Origin: Levilactobacillus zymae DSM 19395
Lineage (GTDB): Bacteria; Bacillota; Bacilli; Lactobacillales; Lactobacillaceae
Length of the DNA: 52,793 nt
Assembly: GCF_001434115.1 (NCBI RefSeq)
Contig: NZ_AZDW01000039.1
Span: 43,485 to 96,277, forward strand
Reading direction: 5' to 3'
The notes under the pieces: model-generated
Database searches by the model: none
The model's input: the letters and a program-made list of their open reading frames with translations, nothing else
What the model was told of the DNA's origin: nothing
Made by a program: the position numbers and the translations under genes
In this document: piece after piece, positions 44,299-52,578 of the stretch
Layout: the number at the start of each line of letters is the position of its first letter
Position numbering within the stretch: position 1 is the first letter of the stretch

Positions 44299-45501
44299 AT
44301 GGCTCAAGATACGTTAGAACAACTACTCATCGACCGACAACGCCACATCGCTGCTGGCGCCACCACCCCACTACCGACCCAGTATCCGGTCAATCAACTG
44401 GCGGCGGCCCTGCATCCGGAAACCCAATACTTAAAAATCACCAAGGTCGTCACCCACGACGCCACCGCGCGTAGCTTTTACCTGGCACCCGACCCCACCA
44501 AGGGGACTCAGCACCTCGCCTATTTTCAGGCCGGTCAATACCTCTCGGTGCGCATCACCATTGACGGCAGCGTCGTGACCCGGCCCTACGCCATTCGTTC
44601 CGCCCCGCAATCGGCCCTCAACGACGAATACATCCTGACGATCAAACGCGTTCCGCAGGGCTTCGTGACGCCCTACATCTTCAACCATTGGCGGGTCGGG
44701 ACCACCGTTACCGCCTCGGCACCCATGGGCACCCTGACCATTAATCCGCTCCGCGATCAATCCCATATCGTCGCGATTGCCGGCGGAAGTGGCATCACGC
44801 CATTTTACGCCATGGCCAGCGCCATTCTGGACGGGACCGAAGACGCCGATTTGACCATCCTCTACGGGAGTCGGGACCATCACCACATCTTATTGGGCGA
44901 CGAACTCAACGCGATTAGCACCCAGACGGACCGGGTCCACCTGGTCAACGTTTTAAGTGACGAAGACTATCCCGGTTACGAAACGGGCTTCATTACCGCC
45001 GACGTGATTCGCCGTCACCTGCCTGCGGGGCCCGTTTCAGTCTTCATTTGTGGACCCGATGCCCTGTACCAATTCGCTCAAAAAGAACTCACGGCGTTCA
45101 ACCTGCCTGCCGGGCGGATTCGCCACGAACTCAGCGGTAATTACGGCGACCCGCGGCAGGCCCCCGACTACCCTGACTCCCCCGCCAACGCGTCGGTTCA
45201 GACCTTCCGCCTCACCGTCAGTGTTCGGGGCCAAACGCAAACCATCCCCGCTCGTGCCGATGAATCCGTCTTAACGGCCATGGAACGGGCGGGCATTCAC
45301 GCCCCTTCGGCTTGTCGGAGCGGCGAATGTGGCGTCTGCCGGGCGCGCGTGGTCAGTGGCCAACTGTTCGTCCCTAACCAAGATGATCACCGACGGCTGG
45401 CCGACAAAACCTACGGGTACGTGCATACCTGTCTGGCCTTTCCACTTAGTGACTGCGAACTCGATGTTCCGGTCCACGCCCTCGCCAATCAGTTTGGCTA
45501 G
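44299..45501 (+). CDS. FAD/NAD(P)H reductase with C-terminal 2Fe-2S ferredoxin domain
   Basis: 400 residues. After a 40-residue N-terminal part, an FNR-like domain has RPYAIRSAP (FAD binding), GTLTI and IVAIAGGSGITPFYAMA (NAD(P)-binding GGxGxxP), CGPDALYQFA near the end, and a plant-type ferredoxin domain (about 310-400) with Cys ligands in CRSGECGVCRA and HTCLAFP. This is the layout of Hcr or oxygenase-reductase type proteins, which move electrons from NAD(P)H to a partner. Its ATG follows directly after the flavoprotein stop (TAAATG) with AAAGGAGG inside that gene, so the two form a coupled pair. Confidence 0.87.
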   Translation: MAQDTLEQLLIDRQRHIAAGATTPLPTQYPVNQLAAALHPETQYLKITKVVTHDATARSFYLAPDPTKGTQHLAYFQAGQYLSVRITIDGSVVTRPYAIRSAPQSALNDEYILTIKRVPQGFVTPYIFNHWRVGTTVTASAPMGTLTINPLRDQSHIVAIAGGSGITPFYAMASAILDGTEDADLTILYGSRDHHHILLGDELNAISTQTDRVHLVNVLSDEDYPGYETGFITADVIRRHLPAGPVSVFICGPDALYQFAQKELTAFNLPAGRIRHELSGNYGDPRQAPDYPDSPANASVQTFRLTVSVRGQTQTIPARADESVLTAMERAGIHAPSACRSGECGVCRARVVSGQLFVPNQDDHRRLADKTYGYVHTCLAFPLSDCELDVPVHALANQFG

Positions 45502-45512
45502 GTTAGTGTTTC

Positions 45513-45553
45513 AAAAAGAAGCTGTCGAAAATGACTATCGACAGCTTCTTTTT
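45513..45553. terminator. Bidirectional terminator between the reductase and relQ genes
   Basis: AAAAAGAAGCTGTCG pairs with CGACAGCTTCTTTTT, a 15-bp perfect stem with A and U runs on both sides between convergent genes. Confidence 0.93.
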
Positions 45554-45564
45554 ACTAACTTATT

Positions 45565-46257
45565 TTAAATGGTTTTAGGCCCTTCCGGCCGCTCGTTATT
45601 GCGAATCTGATTCTTGATGGCGTTCATGTCGTGGTCCAACTCGTGAACCAGCTTAGCCTTCTCCAGTAACTCTTGTTTGAGTTCCGCTTGGTGGGAAATC
45701 TGCTTTTTATAGTTTAATTCGTGTTCGAGTGACGCCCAGAAATTCATGGCAATCGTGCGAATTTGGACCTCCACTTTGACCTGAATCGTCCCCGCCGCCA
45801 GAAAGACCGGCACCGCTAAAATCAGGTGCAGGCTGCGGTAACCGTTGGGTTTGGGGTGGGTAATGTAATCCTTACGCCGCAAAATTCGGATATCCGGCTG
45901 ACAAGCTAACCGCTGCTCCATGGCCTGGATATCGTCTTCGAAACGCACGATGATCCGAATTCCGGCGATGTCGTGCATGTCGTTGGGCAGGGTATTCAAA
46001 TTAAAGTCGAAGTGCTTACGTTGGACCTTTTCCAGGATACTTTCGGGCGACTTGATCCGCGATTGCAGGCTATCGACCAGGCTATGGCCGTTTTGAATCT
46101 GGTATTCCTGGTCGAGGTAGCGAATCTTGGTGCGCATCACCTGAATGGCGCTCCGGTAGTTCAACATCAGTTGCCGAAATTGATCGATGGCCTGTAACGA
46201 CGTGGGGTCGTTGACGAAGGCCGCGGGTAAATTTTCTTTGGGTGTTTCCTCAGTCAT
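45565..46257 (-). CDS. relQ: Small alarmone synthetase (RelQ type)
   Basis: 230 residues. RelA/SpoT nucleotidyltransferase motifs: DIAGIRIIVRFEDDI, HPKPNGYRSLHLIL and VKVEVQIRTIAMNFWASLEHELNYK. There is no HD hydrolase or regulatory TGS/ACT domain, so it is a stand-alone (p)ppGpp synthetase. It starts 11 bp after the efflux pump gene and should be cotranscribed with it. Length and motifs also allow the RelP type; RelQ is favoured by overall sequence. Confidence 0.85.
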   Translation of the reverse strand: MTEETPKENLPAAFVNDPTSLQAIDQFRQLMLNYRSAIQVMRTKIRYLDQEYQIQNGHSLVDSLQSRIKSPESILEKVQRKHFDFNLNTLPNDMHDIAGIRIIVRFEDDIQAMEQRLACQPDIRILRRKDYITHPKPNGYRSLHLILAVPVFLAAGTIQVKVEVQIRTIAMNFWASLEHELNYKKQISHQAELKQELLEKAKLVHELDHDMNAIKNQIRNNERPEGPKTI

Positions 46258-46268
46258 GACTTAATCTC

Positions 46269-47486
46269 CTAAGCCCGTTGCCGCCAATGGCGAATTTCGG
46301 GAACCAGCCACCACAGCAACAGAAAGTTTAATAGTAAGGTTAGCGCGGTAAAGGTAAAGACGCCGCTGTAATTGAACCAGTTGGCAATCACCCCACCCAG
46401 CAGGGAACCCAGCATGCTCCCCAGGGCCTGAAACGACTGATTCCAACTAAAGACGGTTCCCGTCAGCTCCTGCGGCGAGTTCTTGGTCAACATGGTCTGC
46501 ACCACCGGGAACAGTGCCCCGTCGGAAATCCCGATCATGAACCGAAAGACCCCCAGCAACCAAACGCTGGTAATGAACCCCTGCGGAAAGTACATCAAGA
46601 CCGCGAACACGTACCCGAAGATCAGCACGCGCTGGGTCCCCCGCCGGTCGCCGTATTCCCCCAACTTCGGGGCGGAGAGCAGCGTCGAAATCCCGGGTAA
46701 CGCCGCGATGATCCCGGCGACCACGGTCACCGGTCCGGCGTCGTGCATCAACTGCCGCACATACAGACTGATAATCGGGGTAATCGAATTATTCCCCATC
46801 TGGATAATCATGGTCGACGTCAGCAGGACCAGGATCAACGTCGGGTTCTTAAAGGACTTTAGCACAGGACCGCGTTGGGCTTGCTGGTCGCGGGTGACGG
46901 GTTGGAAATGCTCGTGGACCATCGTGGCACTCAGGGTGAACACGATCAGTAACAGAATCCCGGTCAGCACGAAGGTCCAGCGAATCGTAAAGACCTGGGC
47001 GAGAATCCCACCTAGAACCGGGCCAATCAAGTTACCACTGACGTACCCCGTGGTCAGGACCCCCAGCGCTCGGCCACTCTGTTTGCGCGGCGTTTCCGCG
47101 GCGACCAGCGCACTGGCGTTGGGGATGTACCCGGCAAAGAGGCCCTGCAAGAATCGCAGCCCAATCAGTTGCCAGACGTTGGTGACGAACCCCATGGCGC
47201 CAATCACCACGGCCATCCCCAGCGACGACCGCAGCAGCATGAGTTTGCGCCCTTTACGGTCCGCTAACCGCCCCCAGACGGGTGAGATGAGGGCAATCAC
47301 TAAGAAGGTGACCGCGTACGTCACCCCGCTGTACATGGTCAGCTGGCCCTTGGTAAAGGTCCCCAAATCATCCACGTACAACGACAAAAACGGCATAATT
47401 TCACTGAAGCCCATGCCGGCAATAAAAGTTCCCAACCACAATACGGCCAGGTTGCGTCGCCAGGCTTCCTGTTGATGCATTCCCAC
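46269..47486 (-). CDS. MFS multidrug efflux transporter (MdtG/PmrA-like)
   Basis: 405 residues with 12 hydrophobic segments. Motif A is GRLADRKGRKLMLL, and the drug/H+ antiporter motif C region is LTTGYVSGNLIGPVLGGILAQ in helix 5; this pattern matches MdtG/PmrA. The frame begins GTG GGA ATG at 47486; ATG 47480 is an alternative. It heads the operon with relQ and has an ACTAAT-N4-ATTAGT inverted repeat upstream, possibly an operator. Confidence 0.83.
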   Translation of the reverse strand: MGMHQQEAWRRNLAVLWLGTFIAGMGFSEIMPFLSLYVDDLGTFTKGQLTMYSGVTYAVTFLVIALISPVWGRLADRKGRKLMLLRSSLGMAVVIGAMGFVTNVWQLIGLRFLQGLFAGYIPNASALVAAETPRKQSGRALGVLTTGYVSGNLIGPVLGGILAQVFTIRWTFVLTGILLLIVFTLSATMVHEHFQPVTRDQQAQRGPVLKSFKNPTLILVLLTSTMIIQMGNNSITPIISLYVRQLMHDAGPVTVVAGIIAALPGISTLLSAPKLGEYGDRRGTQRVLIFGYVFAVLMYFPQGFITSVWLLGVFRFMIGISDGALFPVVQTMLTKNSPQELTGTVFSWNQSFQALGSMLGSLLGGVIANWFNYSGVFTFTALTLLLNFLLLWWLVPEIRHWRQRA

Positions 47487-47578
47487 GAGCGTCCTCGTCC
47501 TCCTTCTCTATCCTACAAGGCCGCCGCCTGACTTGTAAACTAATTTAACAGGTCTGTGAGCGGTCGTTTCATAAAATC

Positions 47579-47594
47579 ACTAATAATGATTAGT
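47579..47594. promoter_or_regulatory. Inverted repeat upstream of the efflux pump
   Basis: ACTAATAATGATTAGT: 6-bp arms with a 4-base centre, about 95 bp before the efflux start. Candidate operator for an unlinked MarR/TetR-type regulator (inferred). Confidence 0.4.
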
Positions 47595-47619
47595 GTAGCA
47601 TAGTCCCCAATCCACCGGT

Positions 47620-47653
47620 CAAAAAAAGGGCCTCCGACCAGCGTCGCAGACCC
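47620..47653 (-). terminator. Terminator after the DUF1634 gene
   Basis: On the minus strand GGGTCTGCGAC pairs with GTCGGAGGCCC (one mismatch, one G-U), followed by seven U. Confidence 0.8.
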
Positions 47654-47664
47654 GTTGTTCCTAA

Positions 47665-48042
47665 TTATTTTCCGTAGACCCCAATCACCAGCGCGATAAT
47701 CAAAATGATGAGCACCGTGGTGGTAATGGCCACGTAGAGGTGATCCTTTTCCTTATAAAAGGCGTAGATCGACACGATCACCCGTAAGACCGGCGTCAAA
47801 ATCAGACAATAGACGCCCAGCATCATGATGGCAAAGGGTTTCAGTTGCCAGGTGCCCAGTAGAATGGCCCCCATGTGTAACGGCATCGTGGACCCCGGGT
47901 AACCGGAGTGTCCGGTCGCCAAAAACATGACTAACCCGATGGCCATGACTACCGCCGAGAAGATCACCCCGACCTGTAAGATCCGGCCAATAATCGTTTC
48001 AACTTGCGCCATTTCCCGCGCCGTCGTTGGTTTATCTGCCAT
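47665..48042 (-). CDS. DUF1634 membrane protein
   Basis: 125 residues with three hydrophobic segments (VGVIFSAVVMAIGLVMFL; MMLGVYCLILTPVLRVIVSIYAF; ITTTVLIILIIALVIGVYG). DUF1634 proteins are nearly always encoded next to TauE/SafE exporters, as here. The ATG at 48042 overlaps the exporter stop by a base, so it is probably an accessory subunit or stabiliser of that exporter (inferred). Confidence 0.85.
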   Translation of the reverse strand: MADKPTTAREMAQVETIIGRILQVGVIFSAVVMAIGLVMFLATGHSGYPGSTMPLHMGAILLGTWQLKPFAIMMLGVYCLILTPVLRVIVSIYAFYKEKDHLYVAITTTVLIILIIALVIGVYGK

Positions 48043-48887
48043 TAGAAGTGAACCCCCAATCCCTTAAACACCATCTGACCGCCAATGTAGAGCAGAATCG
48101 GAATAAACGCGATACGAATCCACCGCGACGGCAGAATCTGCATGATTCGCGATCCCACCACGGCCCCGACTAGAATTCCCAACGCCATCGGCACCGCAAT
48201 GGTGGGTAAAATCGACCCGTTGAAGAAGTAGACCGTGGCACTGGCCGCCGCGGTGACCCCCATCATCAGGTTCGACGTTGAACTCGACGGCTTTAACGGC
48301 ATCTTCATGAAGGTATCCATCGCCATGACCTTAAAGGCCCCGGACCCAATACCCAACAGGCCACTGGCGACACCGGCCCCGAACATCACGGAGAACCCGG
48401 CCGGGACGTTTTCGACCTGATAGTCGACATCCTTCATTTCGGCCTTGTCATAGTACGAGCCGTTTAATTTAAGCTTGGTCGCGATTTTATCCGGTTCGAC
48501 CCGCTGTAAGACTTCCTGACCGCGTCGGAGCTTGCGGTACATGTTCCAACTTGAAAATACCAGCAGGCAACCAAACAATAAATACAGGTACTTGGGGTCC
48601 AACACGCCGGTCAGTAGCGCCCCGACGATGGCCCCGATGGTGGTCGCAATTTCCAAGAACATGGCCACCCGTAAGTTCAGGACATTGTCGCGCAGATACG
48701 CAATGGTCGAGCCCGAACTGGTCGCAATAACGGCGATGATGCTGGCCCCGATGGCGTATTTGATATTTAACCCCATTCCCAGGGTAAGGATGGGGGTGAT
48801 GATCATCCCGCCACCGATTCCCAGAATCGCCCCGGCAATCCCGGCGAAAATTCCGACCCCTAACATGATTAAGGCAGTTTGTCCCAT
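48042..48887 (-). CDS. TauE/SafE (TSUP) sulfite/organosulfonate exporter family protein
   Basis: 281 residues from ATG 48887, behind GAGGAGG. About eight membrane helices; the two copies of the family motif are GAILGIGGGMIITPIL in the N-terminal half and GAGVASGLLGIGSGAFKVMAMD in the second half. A cytosolic loop of about 60 residues lies between. Members move sulfite, sulfoacetate or related anions across the membrane; the substrate is unassigned. Confidence 0.87.
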   Translation of the reverse strand: MGQTALIMLGVGIFAGIAGAILGIGGGMIITPILTLGMGLNIKYAIGASIIAVIATSSGSTIAYLRDNVLNLRVAMFLEIATTIGAIVGALLTGVLDPKYLYLLFGCLLVFSSWNMYRKLRRGQEVLQRVEPDKIATKLKLNGSYYDKAEMKDVDYQVENVPAGFSVMFGAGVASGLLGIGSGAFKVMAMDTFMKMPLKPSSSTSNLMMGVTAAASATVYFFNGSILPTIAVPMALGILVGAVVGSRIMQILPSRWIRIAFIPILLYIGGQMVFKGLGVHF

Positions 48888-49150
48888 GAGTTGATCCTCC
48901 TCGATTCGTTTCTTAACAACTTTGATTATCAACTTTTCCGGAGTTGGGGGCAAGCCGGACTACTCGCACTAAGGCGGTCAACTTGTTTAAGTTACACAAA
49001 GTAAAGCGTTGATTTTATCGCATCGGTTAGTGTCAAATGCACTGCATGTGAATTAAAGATTAAACTATTACTTTTCGTTCAAGCCATTGCCGTCCCCCCG
49101 TTTTCCGTTCAAGAATCCCACCAGGTTCCCCAAGTAACCGATTCCACCTC

Positions 49151-49191
49151 AAAACGGCATTGCCATACTTAAAAAATATGGCAATGCCGTT
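49151..49191. terminator. Strong hairpin, probably terminator for the LysR operon
   Basis: AAACGGCATTGCCATA (49151-49166) is perfectly complementary to TATGGCAATGCCGTTT (49176-49191). No gene ends immediately beside it; the nearest candidate is the LysR gene, about 345 bp upstream on the minus strand, from which it seems separated by the inserted repeats. U tracts are weak on both sides. Confidence 0.6.
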
Positions 49192-49219
49192 TAATTTGTA
49201 TTTAGCATATAGAATTCAA

Positions 49220-49525
49220 CTAGGGCCTGTCTTAAAACTCAATCACCGATTTAACCGACCACCCATTACCCTTTGCCGAAAAGAACCCAGTTTAGTTATT
49301 GTTATAACTCATGTGAGCTGGAGGACCCGTCAGAAATGGGCTCAGGGGGGAAATGGGCTAGTGTTGGCCGGTGTTCTTTGCCGGCTCGAACCTCAGACAC
49401 AGGTCGGTCTTCAAGACCTGCCCTGTAGGCTTGAAGCCGTGCCCACCCAAAACCCGTTTCCGCCCATTTCTGACTGGCCCGGAGGCACTGAATACTCTAA
49501 ATTAGTCTTTTAAGACAGACTCTAG
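49220..49525. mobile_element. 306-bp element with terminal inverted repeats (MITE-like)
   Basis: Left end CTAGGGCCTGTCTTAAAA (49220-49237); the reverse complement of the right end (49508-49525) reads CTAGAGTCTGTCTTAAAA, matching 16 of 18 bases. There is no transposase frame. The outer CTAG may be part of the repeat or a target duplication. The dispersed repeat copy B lies inside. It ends 11 bp short of the LysR stop codon. Confidence 0.6.
49318..49486 (-). repeat. Dispersed repeat with terminal inverted repeats, copy B
   Basis: Reverse complement of copy A (35012-35172): the order GCCTCCGGGCCAGTCAGAAA, GTGGGCACGGCTTCAAGCC, GGTCTTGAAGACCGACCT, ACACCGGCCAACACTAGCCC is shared. The end with TTTCTGACTGGCCC (about 49467-49480) is intact, while the opposite end has CCCGTCAGAAA (changed). 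Confidence 0.82.
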
Positions 49526-49535
49526 GCCAGACGCC

Positions 49536-50393
49536 CTAGTAACTGTCGATAAACCGTTGGAGCAGCGGACTAGGCGTCACCTGTTCCGGCCAGACCAATT
49601 TCAGCGTCGTGCGCCAAGGGCGGTACCGAATCGGCCGAATGCTGGTTTGGACCCCACTCCCCTGGTCCGCCACGGACTGGGGCACGATGGCCACGCCCAT
49701 TTGCGCGTCGGCCCACTGGACCGCGGTCCGCGCGTCGTCACAGGTGCACGCGATAAACGGCGCGATACCCTTCTGCTGAAACGTCGTCTGAAACAGGTTC
49801 TCGAACCGGCGGTAGATGATCAGGGGTACCGTCGCCAGGTCTTCGACTTGGATGGTCGCCCCCGCAAAATGATCGTACTTGTGTGGCACCACGGCCACCA
49901 TGGCCTCGGACTTCAATTCCTTACTGGCCAAGTGCGGACCGGTAAAGGGCGTGCGCACAATGGCCACGTCGATCAACTGCTTTTCCAAGCGGTCGATCAG
50001 GCCGTAGGTGTTGTCCTCAAATAACCGAATCTGCACCTTGGGATAGTGGCGCGTGAGGGTCCGTAACTTCGCGTTCGGCGTGGCGCCAATCGACGACGAG
50101 ATCACGCCGACCGATAGGACCCCCGCCAGTCCCTGTCCCAACGAGCGTACCTGGCTGTCCGCACGGTTCCGCAGGTCGATCAGTTGTTGCGCATAGTCGC
50201 GTAACAATTGACCGGCCGGCGTCAGACTGGTGCCGCTAGACGTGCGGTGCAGGAGTTGGACCCCCAGGTCGGCCTCCAATTGTTTGAGTTGGTAACTTAA
50301 GGGCGGCTGGGCCATGTGGAGCTGTTGGGCGGCCGCCGTGATTTGCCCCGCGTTCGCCACGGCTAAAAAGTATTCGAGTTGCCGAAAATTCAC
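49536..50393 (-). CDS. LysR family transcriptional regulator
   Basis: 285 residues, GTG start at 50393 after AAGGAGG. N-terminal helix-turn-helix MNFRQLEYFLAVANAGQITAAAQQLHMAQPPLSYQLKQLEADLGVQLLHR, then the two-lobed effector domain (VLSVGVISSSIGATPN, IDVAIVRTP, VPLIIYRRFE, GVAIVPQSV). It is the third gene on the strand after the EIIC-like and DUF915 genes, 12 bp downstream of the latter, so probably in one operon; regulators at operon ends often control that operon (inferred). Confidence 0.87.
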   Translation of the reverse strand: MNFRQLEYFLAVANAGQITAAAQQLHMAQPPLSYQLKQLEADLGVQLLHRTSSGTSLTPAGQLLRDYAQQLIDLRNRADSQVRSLGQGLAGVLSVGVISSSIGATPNAKLRTLTRHYPKVQIRLFEDNTYGLIDRLEKQLIDVAIVRTPFTGPHLASKELKSEAMVAVVPHKYDHFAGATIQVEDLATVPLIIYRRFENLFQTTFQQKGIAPFIACTCDDARTAVQWADAQMGVAIVPQSVADQGSGVQTSIRPIRYRPWRTTLKLVWPEQVTPSPLLQRFIDSY

Positions 50394-50405
50394 GAAATGA
50401 CCTCC

Positions 50406-51299
50406 TTACTGTAGACCAGCGTCACGGGCATCAGCGGCCTGGCTGACCCGCCGACGCTTCTTGGTCGGAGATTTTTCGGGGACGTTTTCTTGCAGGAGAT
50501 ACTGCCGAATCAACAGAACAATCTGCTTATTTTGTGGCAGATCCGAGTGGGTGGTATCGTCCCCCGTCACGGTGATCTGGGTGTAGTGCGCCACGTGATG
50601 CTGGAACACGTACTTCCCCTGGTTGACACTGTTGGCGGGCACGGTCCCGTCGCTGGAATAGTTTTCGGTCCCGGCCACCGAGTACACCGTCAGCTTCTTG
50701 GGGAGCTTGCTGCGCCCGGCAATCAGTTCCTTTAACATGTCGGTGCGCGTGGTGGTGCTATCGGATTCCATGTTGTAGGGCGTGGCGATGGTCATCAACC
50801 GGTCGATCGTCACGTTGGGCGTTTGGGCGAAGTATTTTTCCAGGAAGAGACTTAAAATCAGGCCCCCGTTGGAATGTCCCAGCGCCGAGAAATGGTTGAA
50901 GTGGTAGGTCTTGACCAGCGCTTTAAACGCCACGTTCAACCACTGCGCCTGCTTATTAATGTTCGAATAACCGTCGTGATTATTTTCAAAAGCAATCACG
51001 ATAAACGGTTGGTTGTCCCCTCGCCGAATACTCCCGGTGTAGGACAACTGACCGTTGGTAGCGACCTTGACCTTCAACACGCTGTGCGCGGTCTTGGTTT
51101 CCTCACGCAGCTGGGTAATCAGGGTATCGAAACGGTCCTGACTGGCACTAGACCCCGGCACCATGATGGTGGGATCTAGCGGTGTCCGATAATTCGTTTT
51201 ATAGTGGGCGACCCGTTGGTGCAGCCACAGCACGCTGGGAATGAAGATGGCTAAAACCAAGACGATGGCCAGGCCCCCGAGGGTTAGTTTACGCCGCAT
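50406..51299 (-). CDS. DUF915 alpha/beta hydrolase, membrane-anchored
   Basis: 297 residues. An N-terminal membrane anchor (LGGLAIVLVLAIFIPSVLWL) is followed by IMVPGSSASQDRFDTLI, the nucleophile elbow ALGHSNGG (Ser) and GDDTTHSDLPQN carrying the likely catalytic His. A basic tail ends the protein. The ATG overlaps the end of the EIIC-like gene by 11 bp, so translation is coupled. Substrate unknown; paralogue of 24130-24945, with little sequence identity outside the motifs. Confidence 0.83.
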   Translation of the reverse strand: MRRKLTLGGLAIVLVLAIFIPSVLWLHQRVAHYKTNYRTPLDPTIMVPGSSASQDRFDTLITQLREETKTAHSVLKVKVATNGQLSYTGSIRRGDNQPFIVIAFENNHDGYSNINKQAQWLNVAFKALVKTYHFNHFSALGHSNGGLILSLFLEKYFAQTPNVTIDRLMTIATPYNMESDSTTTRTDMLKELIAGRSKLPKKLTVYSVAGTENYSSDGTVPANSVNQGKYVFQHHVAHYTQITVTGDDTTHSDLPQNKQIVLLIRQYLLQENVPEKSPTKKRRRVSQAADARDAGLQ

Positions 51300-52578
51300 C
51301 GTCGGTCGCCTCCTGATCGGTTTGATTTAAGAGTTTGACGAACGGCAAATAGATCAGCACGGAAACCGTCAAACACACCAGACTCAAGATTAACGCGCGC
51401 CAATCGCCGCCGGTCCCCAGGTAGGCCATCAACGGCCCCGGCGTGGTTCGCGGCATCGGGTAGGCCATCGGCGGCACCAGTTTCCAGGTAATGGCGCACC
51501 AGGCCAGCATGATGTTCACGGCCGGCGCCACCAGAAACGGAATCAACAAAATGGGATTATAGAGTACCGGTAACCCCAGCAGTGTTGCGTTATTGAGGTT
51601 TACCAAGTTCGGTAAAAACGTCTGCGTGGCGATACGCCGGTAATGGACCTGTCGCGACCCCAGCCAAATGGCGATGATCAACGCCAGGGTCATGCCGGCA
51701 CCCCCGAAGTTGGCGTAGGCGTCGCCCAAAGTATGCAGGGTCACCGGATACGGCGCGTGCCAGACGGAGCCGTGTTGCACCGCGGCCGCCAGGTTCTGCA
51801 GCGAGCGCACCGAATTGTTCCCGGCTAAGCCCACCGGCCCAATCAGGCCCAACCACCACATCAGGTTGTTAAAGGTGGTCACGGCCAGAATCATGATGCC
51901 GTAATGCCCTGGATTGGTGATCAGGGCGTTGGTCCCTAGATAGACTAGGCCGTTCAGCCCACCTTCCGATAGCCAGCTCAGGCCGTAGCCAATCATGACG
52001 TTGATGACCAGCACGACCACTAGCGCCCACGCCACCCGACCGGTCAGGGTCAGGCGTTCGAACCAACGCCATCTGGTAGTTTTCGCCAACAACTTGCTGA
52101 CGAACCAGCCAACGCTCAGTCCCACGATGATGGCCAGGAAGATGCCTTGGGGGCCCAAATTATTCTCCATGAATTGGGCGCCCTGTTCCCCGGCTCGTTT
52201 GGTCTGGTCAAGCGCCTCGTAATTGACGTTCAACGTCAAAAAGGCCAACGCACTCACTAACCCCACGGCTAGCCCACTGCGTTTATAGGTCAAGGCCAGA
52301 AAGTATCCGGTCGCAAACGCCACGATCACCGCGACCACGTTGTTGACCACTAGGCCCATGACCTGAAAGGCCCCCTGCCACAGGTCGAGCCCGGGGAGCC
52401 ATTTACCAATGTGATAGATTTGAAAGAAAAAGCCGTTGGTCGTTAAGCAACTTTGCCCAATGGCACTGATTAAAGTCATCACTAAAATAAACGGGTACGT
52501 CACCCGCAAGGCTTGCTTAATCACCCGCATCGCCCGCCAGTGACCGACTCGTTGGTTAAAACGCCAGAGTGCTTGCAT
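51289..52578 (-). CDS. PTS EIIC-like membrane protein without the canonical His/Glu
   Basis: 429 residues from ATG 52578, preceded by GTAGGGGG. It has about ten membrane segments and the EIIC layout of the lactose/cellobiose family (YANFGGAGMTLALII, LLGLPVLYNPILLIPFLVAP). Two hallmark residues are changed: the WFFGIHG-type loop reads WWLGLIG (His to Ile), and the NEPVxFGLP element reads NNATLLGLP (Glu missing). No EIIA or EIIB is nearby. It may therefore not be a sugar phosphotransferase channel but a repurposed transporter working with the DUF915 hydrolase (inferred). Confidence 0.78.
   Translation of the reverse strand: MQALWRFNQRVGHWRAMRVIKQALRVTYPFILVMTLISAIGQSCLTTNGFFFQIYHIGKWLPGLDLWQGAFQVMGLVVNNVVAVIVAFATGYFLALTYKRSGLAVGLVSALAFLTLNVNYEALDQTKRAGEQGAQFMENNLGPQGIFLAIIVGLSVGWFVSKLLAKTTRWRWFERLTLTGRVAWALVVVLVINVMIGYGLSWLSEGGLNGLVYLGTNALITNPGHYGIMILAVTTFNNLMWWLGLIGPVGLAGNNSVRSLQNLAAAVQHGSVWHAPYPVTLHTLGDAYANFGGAGMTLALIIAIWLGSRQVHYRRIATQTFLPNLVNLNNATLLGLPVLYNPILLIPFLVAPAVNIMLAWCAITWKLVPPMAYPMPRTTPGPLMAYLGTGGDWRALILSLVCLTVSVLIYLPFVKLLNQTDQEATDDAA

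Larger units (their letters stand above)
48888..49535. other. 650-bp intergenic region holding repeat elements
   Basis: It contains the TSUP promoter region, a strong hairpin (49151-49191) and the nested repeats at 49220-49525. No gene is supported. Confidence 0.7.

Noticed and set aside
46483-47475. 330-residue plus-strand frame opposite the MFS efflux gene
   Set aside because: Long but antisense to a clear MFS protein; no ribosome binding site and no family features.
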